Assembly (NCBI RefSeq): GCF_008831285.2
Contig: NC_045138.2
Location: 38,183,115-38,247,114, forward strand
DNA from: Nymphaea colorata
Taxonomy: Eukaryota > Streptophyta > Magnoliopsida > Nymphaeales > Nymphaeaceae
Reading direction: 5' to 3'
Length of the DNA: 64,000 nucleotides
The notes beneath the pieces are model-generated. The model was not told the origin of the DNA. It worked only from the letters and a program-made list of their open reading frames with translations, and made no database searches. This document shows positions 50,602 to 63,065 of the stretch, one piece after another (the first letter of the stretch is position 1; each line of letters starts with the position of its first letter). Made by a program: the position numbers and the translations under genes.

Positions 50602-50710
50602 AGGATATTAGGCTGCCATATAATGTCTTAAATGGTTACAAGATATTAGGCTGCTATATAATTTCCCAAGATATTAGGCTGCTATATAATTTCCCAAGAT
50701 ATTAGGCTGT
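50602..50710. repeat. 28-bp tandem repeat
   Basis: Two perfect units GATATTAGGCTGCTATATAA + TTTCCCAA (50642-50669, 50670-50697), a truncated third (50698-50710, GATATTAGGCTGT), and a diverged copy about 40 bp upstream (50602, GATATTAGGCTGCCATATAA). Non-coding. Confidence 0.95.
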
Positions 50711-52947
50711 TAAAAAAAATTAGAAAAAAAATATACAGTAAATTTTAGTTTTTCAAAAACTGGAGAGATCATGGCCCCTACCGGCTTGGCTCCGTTCCTA
50801 ATAAGTGCAGCTTTAAACCCTCATAAAAAAGAAACGAGGGGAGTTCAGCTCTCTTCTATTTTTTTTTCTGTCAATGAGTAGTAATCATCTAGCTCACCAG
50901 ACAATTAATTAGGTTTAAGATCATCTCATGAAGAACTTTAATAATGTGGGTAGCTATTTTGAGTTGCAAACTGAAACAAACTTTGGCCGGGTCGGACGCT
51001 TGGTCGGTTTTGAGCGGAGTTGTTGAGTTATTTTCGCGTCAATTTTCTGAAAGTGTCGTAGTTAAAGCATGTACACTTTCTAGCCGAGCTGATTAATTTG
51101 AACAAAAAATTCAGCGTCGACATCTAATATTTTACATCAGCTTGAGAATTCGTGTGCTTTTTTCGGTGCTCGATCTGTATAATATAATGTATTCCAACCA
51201 TATCTTAGGGTTAAGTTCAAAGAAAATCAAAATTTTTCTCTGACCGCTTGTTTTCTATGTTATCTAGACAGTTGAACCAAAGATACCATCAAAACATGTG
51301 AACTTAAGTGTGTTTCTTTAAATTTTTTAAATAAGACCCAACATCTCCTGTAAGTGCAGAAAAGGCTTGTCCCGAGCTTGTTTGACAGCCCATGTGTCAA
51401 CAAGTTCCGAACGCTCGACACATCCATTTTGTGTTTGGATCCAGGTTCACATACAAATTCAAATCTGCACCGATGGCCAGATTCATAAAGACCCAGTCCA
51501 TATCATCCATTTGCACCAAGAATTCCCACTACCAACCAAATAAATGAGGCTGGATTGACACAAAAAACCTCCAAACAAAGATGTCATTTTCGTACAAGAC
51601 GGTCCACAGTTATGTGAAGAAAAATGGTTTCCTTCCTTTTGTTGAGAAGTTCAGCTAACTATTTCTTTTTGAAATTCAACAGTCAATGGGCAAATTTATT
51701 CACATCATCCGACTTAAATATGTTGGAATAAATAAGCCAATTCACTAAGGAGAATTAATTTGCAGATCAAATGCAAGGGAGGAAAAAAGGGAACTCTTCA
51801 GTTGAACATTATGGCCAAAAAACAGTACCAATAATGGGCACAGATATGGACAATTAACCAGCTGCTAGTGGATCAAATCCTAAGTTAGTAAGGGAAGAAA
51901 AAGCCGAAGTTCACAATTCAAGTCCTCCTCCGCCAGGCCAGAGCCAAGGGATCAGGGCTACCTGAGAGGTTTCATTTTTTCAAAGAAATTTATAATGACT
52001 GTTCCTTATCAAATTCTCTAGTAATATTGTCATAAGTACGGTGAGCAGATCATATGATCTGCCCTTTCAACGGAATATTAGTTGACTGTTAGAACGTCAG
52101 TACAGCACTACGTGCATCAATGAGCTACTTTTCCTCAACACCATCTATAGGTGCTGACAAACTTGGAAGGGAATGGCTCTTGTGTCTGTCAACGTTGAGG
52201 CTTAAACATAGCCACAAGTACAAGCAAAAAGAGATCCAAGTATCCAACCGTCAAACCTTAGAAAGGACAAGGATGCAGGAAAACTCAAGCAAAAGAGTAA
52301 CAAGGTAGACTGGGGCTAAAGTTTTCAGTCTTAACACCCTTCGAACACGTCCTCTTCACTCGTGATGGGAGGTTGCAAAATGTGATAATAACATTTCAAC
52401 AAATTGGTTAAGGAGTGAACCAGGAGGTTTTATGATACCTGTGACTATAATTTTTCAAGAAAAACATGTTTCATGTTTTTTTTAAATCCAATAGCACATT
52501 TTTGTGCAATTGCCCTTCATCCTTTCTTTTTCCTATAGTATAATCAGAGATACCAGCGAACTTCTTGCCCTTGTCATATCTTGTGGAACTCGGGCTATTG
52601 CTTCAGCCTTGGAGCAACTCTCCTATATTCAATTAGCTTGCCCTGTTGGAGGCATCTGGTTCGATGTCTCAGGTACTGGCAGTCAAAACAGTTAATGGCG
52701 TTAGCACAAGCTGGTCACATACATCATGCTAGTATCCAAATCAAAGTTAGGCGTGAAAGCCATCACCAAGAAAAAGATGAAGCAGCTATTTACGTAGTAT
52801 CTAGTGAAAACTTCCTGATAAGACAGCTGAAACCGGGATCATAAAAATCGAGCACTACCCATGTTGAGATAGATGGTCCTCAAACATTTGGTTACCCTAA
52901 TTTCTTCAGAGGTACAAATAGTTCATTCTTATTGCAAAATTGGGAAG

Positions 52948-55900
52948 TCATGGAAACAGGCGTTGCCGGGATCGACGAGGAATCTTTCCTTCTGACTTGA
53001 GTCTCCTATATGCTTCTCTGATATGGCATGGCCTGATTGGACCATTTTCCTTGCGCTCGTTCATTACTATTCTACCTGCAGTCCACAAGAAAAAGAAAAG
53101 ATCATTTTGTTCACTAAGGAAGAAAGAGAGTAGTTTAAGAATGAGAAAGTACAGAAATGGTCCACATGCCTGTTTCTACAAGCTCACCAACAAACATCTT
53201 CGCAATTCCAGACATGACAATTGTCATTGGCATAGATATAGGACACCCAGCTATGCTCATCAGCAACTGCACCAGGAAAAAGATTAGATATAAATAATGA
53301 TTCCAGAGGACGCAAAACTACAAAGCAGCATTTACCTCTTCACATTTAATATAATTCAAACACAAACCATAGGTGGAGTATTCTTCGTCTCCAATTCAAT
53401 AAGACAAGATACTGTCTCTCTCAGAGAGCCAATAATCATGAGGTAGAGGTAATAGAAACTACCACTAGCATGCGGGGTCTTGTATTCCAAAAGGTAAACT
53501 CCTAATTTAACATCCTTTCGGGTATAAAATGGCGAGAATTTCTCAGGTATAATATAACAAAGTTCTTTTTCTCTAAAAAATCTCGACAAATTTTTAAAAA
53601 GTTAGGAACTAAAAATACAATGTGAAAATAAACGTCTGGGTATTAAAAAATGTAAAAAAAAGTAAAAAAAAAAAAGAGAGAGAGAGAATAAAACACCAAT
53701 AAAAAAAGTTTTTTTCATTTTTGGTGTTTTTTTAAGAAAAAAAAAGTTTTTTCCCCTTTTTTTCAGCTGATTTGTTTTTAATGTTTTTTTTGCATTTTTT
53801 TAATAAAATGTGTTTTCTGTGACAATGGCTCCAACAACGAATTTGGGAGGCTTCACATGTAACCCTTGTTTCTGGAGACAAAAACGGTAACCATGAACTA
53901 ATAATTAGCAAAGTTAGAGAATCTATACCCTCCGCATGGTAGCTTTTTGAAAACCAGATCTTCGGAAGGATTCATATCGACTCATTTGTTCCTCCGTAAA
54001 TTGTGATAAAATTGCCCTGAGAATGTAAAAAAATGTTGATCAAATCCATATAGTACAGACACAGACAAATAACCACTGAAGAAAGTAATAATCACATGCT
54101 TATTTCCAGAATCACATATACTATCTGCATTTTAAACCTTATATCGTAGTGGATTAATTACGATTTGCCCATACACAACAAATTTCATCGGACGTAGTTA
54201 TAGCATGCAATCACTTTTCTACTTCGGAAAGAGGCAGTTAGACAAAGAAACACATGCCACTTGGTAAAGATTATCAGCATCATTAATCTCTTAATCTGAA
54301 AAATCTCCTGAAGGTCAGTTTGATGGATAAAAAAAAAAAAGAATCCAACTAAACTATGATCATCTAGCGAATGCATTAGGAATTTTAGAAACTGGGTAGT
54401 GGGTATCCATTCTACAGAACATGAAGGACGATGAGATACAACTTGAATAAAACATTGCTCCAATAAAATATTGCTTCAAAGCAAGACACCAAAACTCCTG
54501 AAAAGGATTATTGTTATTATTCAAAACAAGAAGTTGGCTCACATCGCATAACTCACTTATTAAACATCGGACACACAAGATTCATGCAGTGAGCATCACA
54601 CACTCAAACCTCATGCAGTCGACTACCTCTCCCAGTCACTTGCCTACAGCACCATACCCACTCAGTTGCTGAGCTTAGATGGTGTAACAAATTTCCACTG
54701 GTGTAACAAATTTCCACTACTTTCCAGACCATAATAAAGACTAAAGACAAAACTAGGTGGACCCCACCAACTTGATTAGCCGGAATTGGAACTTTCCCGT
54801 CTTAAATAACAAATCCTCTAAATGTGGCAGAGATAGGGTTAAGTTTAGAGGCAATCCAAAACCAATTATGGGTCAACTTAGTATGTTTCATATATTTTAT
54901 TGTGATTATTGAGTGTTCATTGTTATTGGAAGAGTTACTTAAAGTGCTTTCCTATGTACATTTGTCTGAAAGGTATTCTCAGTTATATTAAATATTAAAT
55001 AATGTTTAACCATTGCAATTATGGTTACTGGAAAATGTGAATGGGATCTTACTTTCACTGTTTCACAGACAATAATTATGAGACCATCGCATGAGGCTTA
55101 GATATAGACATGCCCACTGATGAAAAACTAAAGAAGAAATGATTAGTCAAGGCCAAGAAAACTTCATCTGTTATTAAGACATCTATTCAGAAGGACTTGT
55201 TAGAGCATAGTTGAGATGTCGAACTCCAGAGGAGAAATTGGACGCATTTGGCATCTTATTTCTTGAGTTAATGACGTCAACTTGCAATTATTTGAAAATG
55301 ATATTGGTCTGAAAACTTAGGGTAGTAAGTTGATATGTTCACATTTTAATGTGGTGAACAAAATTTGTAGTGAGATATCTTAGATAGACTCCTAGTCAAA
55401 GATTAGCAAAGCCTACATACAGAGAATTTCTCAGCCCATGTCACTTTGCTCAATATTTCAAAATTACGAGAATGAAGAAAAATGCAGCAACAAGTACCAC
55501 AAGACAATGGGCAGAGGAACAAAAGAATCACCACATAGGCCAATCATGTCATAGTATGATGAGTGCAAACAACATGCCACCTTGCTTTTAGGTCGAAAGA
55601 GTTAGGACCAATGTCCAAGTGATCAACTGACCATTATAGCAAAAATTCAACTTTAGATCACCAATATTTTAAGAATATTTGTTGTTTCTGCAGATTCCTT
55701 TAAGGGCTATCGAGGACAAATTTTGATGAAAGGGCAGAAATTGTGTTGACTCCAATGGAGGATTGGTTCAAGGCTCTCGAGATCTACATTTGACCAGATA
55801 TTGTCTTGGTGAGCTAAAGAAAAGAAAGTGCTTTCAAACTCTCAAATTCTTGAGCGAGTTGTTCAACATAAAAATAGAATTGAGTTGTGAATCATGAAAA

Positions 55901-58513
55901 TGAAAAATCTGAGGTTATGATCCATCAACCAAAGCTAGTTCAAGAGCAAGTAAAACCACATGCTCCTGAGAAGGCAAGGAAAAATGTAAATCCATGGAGG
56001 ACAAACGTCAATGTTGTTCAGCAGCAAAACTCAGATCAGTAACAACCATCACCATCTGAAGAATGAGAAAACAAACCCATGACACAAAGGAGATCGTCAG
56101 ACACGACACAATTGTAGAAAAGATTGAACAGACTTGGTTCATTAAAGCAAAAGATGACAAGGACTTGGAAGTCAAATAAATAGAAGAGATGAGTACATTG
56201 AAGAAGGATGACATTTGCAAGCAAGGATTGAAGCCCGTGCAAAAAATCTCTAAGCACAAAAAATAATAATAATAAAGCGACCATGAGGGGAAGATTGTAA
56301 GAGTGGAGATTTCTAACATGCTCAAGAAGAAACCAGAGATCTCCACACCAATTGATGGGCCATGATGTCGTCGACTGTAATAAGTAAAATACATGTATTC
56401 GTTTTTGTCCTTATTTTGGTCATAGAAGATGGTGGAAACTTCCACCAAAATCTCTTAACATGTACAACAGGGTTTATCTCCATTGTCATGCACACACAAG
56501 TGAGTAAACATATTGATATAACCGATTAGTGTGTGAGAAAATGCTCGCCACGTGAGCTTTAGTGAGACAGTTGCACTCACTTTATGATGTATGAGTGAGA
56601 GTATGTAGCTGACTACATGAGCATGTAGATTTCGTGCTTATTTGTGAAAGTTACTTTAAACAAGTTGTTTCATTCTGGCATCAATCATCAACCTTCGGTT
56701 ATCATGGTTATCTCTAGCCCCTTCTTCTTGTAGTTACCTATTACTATTCTAATGGATCTTTGTGGTTTATACTTAGAATCATTTGAGAGTGTACGAATTT
56801 CTGATGGATTTTCACCATATTATTGTTAAGCATACATTAGTGTGTGTCATTAATAGTATCCTCAATAAATGTGAATATTTTATAAGTGGCATGAGAGCAA
56901 AGTTATTTGGGTCCAAAAATTGTCCATAGTTGGTATCAGACGTTAGCTGTCCAGGTCCAATTTTTTTTACACTCTAATAGGTTCTTGTAAATAGTTTCCT
57001 ACTAAAAGTGCAAAACTCAACTGTTCAAGGCAACTCTTGTCCAAATCTGCAAACTGAGCTTAGTTGAAAAAGAATATCACCAAAGCTTTAAATTTATTAA
57101 AATACAAAAAACGCAAGGGACCCAACGAAATAAAATGCTATCAGAATCTTATACATGCCTTCAACTGCCGCTAAATGCACCTCTAAAAGAACCCTAACTG
57201 CCTTCAACTACCGCTAAATGCACCTCAAGAAGCCTAACTCTTATATGATTTGAAAACAAAAAGAAATGGGATTAGATATGGAATACATAACATTAGTGCA
57301 AATCAATGAAACTTCTGAAGATCTTAACTGGTAGTGTGCAATTAGCCTAAGGGGAAAGCTACAGTGTTTAAAGTTTAAACTAACATTAAGGCCTCCAATT
57401 AGAGATGACGATACGAGTGAAAACAATTACTACGATCATGAGAATGATCGTGATACATGAGAATGATCGTGATAACACTTACTGCATTTTAGCCGTTTTG
57501 TCAGGATCTCCAGTCTGGAACTTTCCTAATTCAGAGTCCACATTTTCTTCCTCCTCCTCTTCCTCTTCTTCTTTGTTTTTTTCTACGACACGGTTGTTTT
57601 CTGCAGCAGTTCTTTGATCATGAGTGTTGGTTGCTGGAGCCTCACGTATAGGAGATTCTGGTGGTGAATCCTGATCAGCAAATGCAACCTCAAAAGGATC
57701 CGTCGCTTGCTGTTTCACCGTGTCTTCTGCAAAAGGGAGGAAAGGAAGAGGGTAAGCTCATTTTTCTAACACCCTGCTGCATGTGTGGCATGCACAGACA
57801 CACACAAAGAAGAGTTTCAGTATCTGATTGGAAATATATACCCATTTTGTTCGAATGACAATTATGCTCCTTCCACTTCCTCAGTGAGAGAAGAACTAAT
57901 CAATCTCAGATCCAACTAGGTCTTCATAGCGGATAAAAAGGACCTGAACTTAAACCATCAAAATCCACTAAGTACAGGAATTAACAAAAATATTCCGTTA
58001 ACAGGGGGGAAAACAGAACATTCAATAGAACTGAGGCCAATCAAGCAGGAAACCAGGCAACAATTCACACGATCAGCAGAAGAGGATGAAAATTGGACAA
58101 AAAGAGAAAAAAGAGCGAGAATTGGAATATGAAACTAGCAACAAAGACATCAATAGGCACACTAAACTAACAATAGTTACAACTCTATCTCAAATAGTTT
58201 CAAAACTAGAACCCATAATTGGACAGTTCAATAAAAGCTCGTTAGGAAAAACAAAAGCTATAGAAAAAATCTACCCAAACACATCATGTTTAGTTGAACC
58301 AGAAAAGGCTCTGGCCCATCTGCCTTTGGCTGAATACAGAGACAGAGAGAGCAAGAGAAGGCCCGGGCCGGTGCCACATCTACAGCCTGAGATAAGCCGC
58401 GAAAGGGCCCTGTCCATGCGGGCACAGACACACACGCACACACACACACACACACACACGTAGAGAAGCTTGGGTTCGTTACCGGGAATCGTCTTGGCGA
58501 AAAGGATTTTCAT
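52948..58513 (-). CDS. TAF11: TFIID subunit TAF11
   Basis: Five exons (minus): 58513-58483, 57726-57483, 54016-53929, 53266-53170, 53075-52948; phases close to 195 aa, slightly short of the ~200-210 aa usual in plants. TAF11 pairs with TAF13 through a histone fold in TFIID and helps recruit RNA polymerase II. The N-terminus has KQQATDPFEVAFADQDSPPE with SPPESP, a Glu run, then NVDSELGKF. The conserved TAFII28 domain starts at about aa 92: AILSQFTEEQMSRYESFRRS, then MPMTIVMSGIAKMFVGELVE, ENGPIRPCHIREAYRRLKSE and GKIPRRSRQRLF. The short exon 1 (MKILFAKTIP) is the least certain part. Intron 2 is 3.5 kb and contains a decayed copia gag. Intron 4 appears to use a GC donor. A three-codon uORF overlaps the start. 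Confidence 0.9.
54681..54718. repeat. short direct repeat
   Basis: GGTGTAACAAATTTCCACT occurs twice in a row in TAF11 intron 2, with no spacer. Confidence 0.9.
55090..56295 (+). mobile_element. decayed Ty1/copia gag-like relic
   Basis: Plus-strand translation, with several stops and frameshifts, reads DMPTDEKLKKK, VKAKKTSSVIKTSIQKDLLE, VNDVNLQLFENDIGLKT and NKICSEIS.IDS.SKIS. This follows the order of plant copia gag ('..LQLLEN...ICSEIS.LD...IS..'). No protease, integrase or reverse transcriptase could be found after it, and the reading frame is broken many times. It lies inside TAF11 intron 2, antisense to the gene. It is an old, inactive insertion. Confidence 0.55.
56296..56945 (+). mobile_element. 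possible LTR with PBS-like site
   Basis: A purine-rich AGGGGAAGAT ends at 56295, followed by TGTAAGAGTGGAGATTTCTA, which looks like a copia polypurine tract and LTR start. At 56934 TTGGTATCAGAC resembles the initiator-Met tRNA primer-binding site (TGGTATCAGAGC), and a second near-match, TGGCATGAGAGC, lies about 50 bases earlier. No second LTR copy was found, so the boundaries are guesses. Confidence 0.3.
57437..57474. repeat. 19-bp perfect tandem duplication beside TAF11 exon 2 donor
   Basis: CATGAGAATGATCGTGATA occurs twice without a mismatch, in intron 2, beginning 9 bases inside the donor GTAAGTG of exon 2. A related GATCATGA precedes it. Confidence 0.95.
58427..58459. repeat. (CA)n microsatellite in TAF11 intron 1
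   Basis: ACACACACGCACACACACAC and continuation, just inside the donor side of intron 1 (exon 1 ends at 58483). Confidence 0.9.
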
Positions 58514-58521
58514 TACTTCAT
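58511..58521 (-). promoter_or_regulatory. minimal uORF overlapping the TAF11 start
   Basis: The minus strand reads ATGAAGTAATG: an upstream ATG-AAG-TAA (58521-58513) whose stop shares its last A with the proposed main ATG (58513-58511). If both are in the mRNA, translation of TAF11 would depend on leaky scanning or reinitiation. A start at a downstream site is not available, as the next exon has only a GTG in the conserved position. Confidence 0.5.
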
Positions 58522-60008
58522 GTCGGGGGAGGGGACGGAAGCGACGAAATGAATCGGTCCGCAGATGGACGAAAAAAAGTGCGCGAGAGAGAGAGAGAGC
58601 GAGGGAGAAAATAGATTGTATGGGTGTCGCGGGGTCGAAAAATGGTATGACATTTGGTTCCGAAAATACCATAATCCCAAATGCAGCCCTTCTCAAACAT
58701 GGGAAAAAGTTCTTTGAGACAGCCAGTCTCATGTGTCTCAAGAATGCACTGAAAATCGCAGACTCTCTTCTCCCACTACCAACTTATTCAAACGCGACCA
58801 GCATAACTTCGGGATAAAGTTCACTCCATTTTGGGAGTGACCAAGCTGCTTATTTCTAATTAAATTTCCTTTGGTTGAGTAATGGGGAGAAGAAAGAGGT
58901 CAAAACTTGTTTCACCAAATCCATGGTCAGAGAAGAATTGGCTGGAACGCAAGTTTTTCCCAAAAACAACACAGGAGGGACCTGACGATTTTTTATAAAA
59001 CAACACAGAGGGATCTCACGAAAACCATCTTTTATTGTTGAAATTAGCTTAATCAGAATCGGTGGCAAACTCATTTGATTCGAGGGCTAAATCAAGAGCG
59101 CCACATATTACTTACTTTTAAACGATTTTCATGAGCCTTCTACTTTGATTTGTGTACATTTATTTCAAAAAATAGTTTTTTAAATATCTTTGCCTATTTA
59201 TAATCGATTCGACCGAATCGCTGAATTGGCAATATTAACAACGCTGCTGGAATTGATCTTTCTGAGAGTACGTCAACTACGGTGTACTTTCTTCAAAAAC
59301 AGGCAAGCGATTTGAAGGCTTAACTCATATGAGGCGGTAAAGAAGACTTCTCACCATGTGTTGGCTTTGAGTGGAGTAAAAATAACATTTACATGAAATA
59401 AAGTTCATTTTTCCCATTGGACAATGTCGACGACTTCCTGTAATGGATGAGCTTACTTAACTTGTTTGAAACCTCACCAAGCAATTTTGTTTTCCTATCG
59501 GACAATATTAAAACCTCACCAAGCAAGATCATATTCAACTAAATTGCCTTACACGAAACAAGCAAAGATGAGCGGTTAATTGAACAAGTGAGGATAGGGG
59601 GAACTTTTGAACACAGCCTATAACAATTTAACTTGGAATAACCACATTCGTAACCTTATAATAACTGACACCAAAGTTATCAAGGTATTATTCAATTTTA
59701 CTACTGGCTAAAAAATAACGCTAGCTTTAGCCATACAACAAAAGAGAAGGGGAATAAAGATTATTGATTATATATCAGAATCGAACTTTATTTGCCATGG
59801 ACCCATGTGCAGAGCAAATCTTCACTAAAACGTCTCAACTGTAAGGATCTGTGATGTTGCATGCATCTTGCCCAACAGCGATGACCTTTGCAATGAACAG
59901 ATTACACCTGAGATATGAAAACTCCAAGCTGAGCTAAATGTACCGCACTTCTTTGATCGAGATCATGAAGATCTTGAAGCATCCTTGAAGAAATTCTTCA
60001 AGACAGGT
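58514..60008. other. intergenic, TAF11 promoter and dioxygenase 3' flank
   Basis: No gene could be supported. It contains the TAF11 promoter with a GA/CT-rich leader at about 58580-58610 and AT-rich sequence. Confidence 0.6.
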
Positions 60009-63000
60009 TCACTGGTTAATACGAAGTGCATCGATATTCCGCTTGCCATCTGGGCCTTTTCCATACCATGCAGAAACATAATCACCATACAAGACATCTC
60101 GATACCGGATAGGGGAGCTCTCAGATACAAGCATTGGTGCAGCAGATATTCTCTTCTGCTTCGAGGGATCATAAAAGGTTGCAACAGAAAGTCGTGCTTG
60201 TCTTGAATTAACAATAGCCCGATGAACGGCACTCTTGTATACTCCATTGGTCATGACCTGGAAATATAGAGAAGAGTGGAAGAAAGTGAAATTTTACCAA
60301 ATAAAAAACAAAATCAATCCAAGAATGAATACAAATATGGCCAATCTATCAAAAGGAGGGATTCGATTTAGAGTCAGAACTAAGGTTATTTGGGTCATTA
60401 GAATCTTTTCTAGAGTGCAATCCGAAGGTTTATGTTCCCTTCTCATTTACAGCATAAAGCATCTCGGGATATGATTTATAATGCCATAAGTGATCCAGGA
60501 AGGTAGATAGAGCCGTCCATTTCTGCGGATAGTTAATAGGCCAGTGTAGCATTGGCACTTCACTATCAATTTCATACATAGATGACTTTGAGGGATGAAG
60601 GTCAAATCTTGAATGAGGAACAGTACGAGTGAGAAAAGAGGACGATGTAGAAGCTATACAAAATTTTAGAAGCCAACCTAACAGGATGTGCCATGGGACT
60701 CGAGGACATCAAGGGCCACTAAAACCATTCACAAAGTATCCAAATATACTACACGGAGGCTCAATTTTAAGGAACCAACTAAAAGATCAGACTTCAACAG
60801 AATACAACATCAGTTTCTAATCTCAGATTCTAGTGTTTTTCCATTAAGTGAAAAGCATATTCAGAGGGATAATATCAATTTATTACCATGCCAAATTGAA
60901 GTTGCTTAATGGACCAGTTTAGGCCCATCAAAGTTTTTGACTTTTCTTAATAGAAAAATCTGGACCTTGAAAATGTATGTCTACAATAAGGAAAGGGTAG
61001 ACCTCTTGAAACAAATAGAGAAGAACTTTGAAGGACATTAGAAAGAAAGAAGAAATTGTAAATGTATGCAGTGGAGAAGGTTTTAACACCAAAAACGAAG
61101 AACACCAGACAGCTATAAAATCCATAGACAAGGAAGAATGAAGAAAGCTCATTTCTGACAATGTCCCATCATTAAATGCAACACTAAATCCGGTTTAGCC
61201 CATCAAGAAGAAACAGCTTTGACAGCCGAAAGGGAGAGACAACCTGGTCCCACAGGCCCTTCCTTCATGTTAGTATCTATAAGTAAGATGCCTAACTCTG
61301 TAAAAATAACAAACCTTCATAACAAACAAATAGCAAGATTAACTTAACCAGATACCAGCAAGCTTTATCAAAATTATAGATACTAATAGTAAAATTTACA
61401 ATAAATTTTACCAATTCACTCATTCAAAGTACTTTCAAAAGCTTGGTTTCATATGAAAGCAAACTACACAATTACGTGAGATTTCATCAGCTTTAAGAGG
61501 AGATCCTGAAGAAAAAGAACAGCACTCTAGACCCTGTGAATGCTGTTATTGAAGAAAGCATTTCAACTTTGCTCTCATAAATACGAGAAGGTAAGAGAAC
61601 GTGATGCATCCTGCATTCAGTGCACCTAGATGATAATACAAGCGCAGGTTCTCACATGTATTCATTTTGCTAAGAACTGCACCTACACCTTGTTATCCAA
61701 AGTATGCGAATGGCTGCAAAACTTTTACAGGTCTCTATCCATGAAAAACTGCAGATTGGCCGTCCCATTGTTTATTACTTTAGAACTGTAAAGTTTCCAT
61801 TTCCTGGGATCTGTAGCAACCTAACAATCAGCTAAAACTCCAATATCATCCAAATCTAGAAGCAGGAAACGACGTACATTAGAAATTAATAAAATTCCTT
61901 GCGGTGGTCATCATATCTTTCCATATGATAATGAATAAATAATGCATTCAAGGAAGATAACACATCAAAAGTACCTCTGTTTGGTCACCAAGAATAACAA
62001 CAATTGCATCAGATGTCGGCTGCACATTGATCCATTCCTCACCCTTTAGAGCTTCAAGCCCTCCAACATCATCCTGTATCAAGAGAGTCACTGCACCCAT
62101 ATCAGAATGAGCCTGCAAACCAAGAACAAGATCTGGCTGTGGGCAAGGTGGATAGTAGCTGATTGTGATGTTCTGATATGCTTCTCCAACTGCGTCTTCA
62201 ATGTACGAGGATGGCAGGCCAAGACTTTCCGACATCAAATGAAGAAGTCTTTGAGCAAGCAACTTCATTTGATCGCTATATTCCACAACCACTTTTCTGC
62301 AGACATGATTTGCAACACTAAATTACAAGCAAGAATAATGCAAAATTTAACTACTCAATTGTTCGACGCTTCGACAGTAATCAGAGAACACATAAAGAGT
62401 AAAGGCCGAAAAGTCCAACGGCCATGTCAATAAGTAAAACTCAAAATGAGAATAAAAGCAGAAAATTATCCGCCTGTACATGCCACGTACAGTAACCAGC
62501 AGGCTTATTTTCAAAAGTGACAGACAGTACCAAGGAATTTATTTTACAAGACGGGCAAGAAGCCACCTTTGAGGAAGTATAAAGGAAACCGCGAAACCTA
62601 CCTGTAATTGGGTGGGTAGGTCGGCCAGCGATCAGGTTTCCGACGAGATTCCGGCAGCGTATGGTGATCGAAATAGTCCCTCCAATCCAGGACCCCGTCG
62701 TTCTCGGATGCCAACATACGGCTGCCGTATCCCTCCGATGCCGGAACCTTTGGGTCGCAGGCGAACTTGTTCCGCTCCTCCGTCGGTAGGCTAAAGAAAG
62801 CTGCCCCAACCTGCCTCATCGACACCAACAGCTCCGACGGAACCCCATGGCCTATCACCTGGAACACACCCCAATTACGGCACGCCTCCCCAATCGCCCA
62901 ACGCACATCGTCGCCGGAACAGCGAAGGTCGACGAGCGGTACGCCGGAAAAAGTGGGCCGACAACCGGCCAGGGGTCTGTGCTCGGGCGGTTGCACATAT

Positions 63001-63065
63001 GATGGTGGCACGTGCGAAACGCCCGACTCCGCTAGAACCTGGACTCTCTGTGCTGCGCTCGCCAT
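60009..63065 (-). CDS. 2-oxoglutarate/Fe(II)-dependent dioxygenase (DOXC type)
   Basis: Three exons (minus): 63065-62602, 62296-61975, 60257-60009; phases close to 344 aa, usual for the family. Start MASAAQRVQVLAESG (ATG at 63065; four codons upstream is GTG). The N-terminal DIOX_N region has PLVDLRCSGD and EACRNWGVFQVIGHGVPSEL. A clade-typical GYGSRMLASENDGVLDWRDY follows. The double-stranded beta helix has ISYYPPCPQPDLVLGLQAHS and the iron ligands H218 and D220 (AHSD) and H274 (SAVHRAI), with R284 and S286 (RLS) for 2-oxoglutarate. The C-terminus has YGDYVSAWYGKGPDGKRNID. It hydroxylates or oxidises a small metabolite in the cytosol; substrate not predictable from sequence. The clade includes uncharacterised plant SRG1/LBO-like enzymes. 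Intron 2 is 1.7 kb and shows nothing notable. Confidence 0.93.

Larger units (their letters stand above)
48901..52947. other. intergenic between DUF1639 locus and TAF11
   Basis: No gene could be supported. It has a compound CT/TA microsatellite (49082-49174), a 28-bp tandem repeat (50602-50710), and several short frames (49264-49609, 50137-50631, 52120-52844) without recognisable domains. The segment next to 52947 should hold the TAF11 3' UTR. Confidence 0.5.

Noticed and set aside
50137..50631. 164-codon plus-strand frame
   Set aside because: No recognisable domain, runs into a poly-T tract and a tandem repeat; no splice context.
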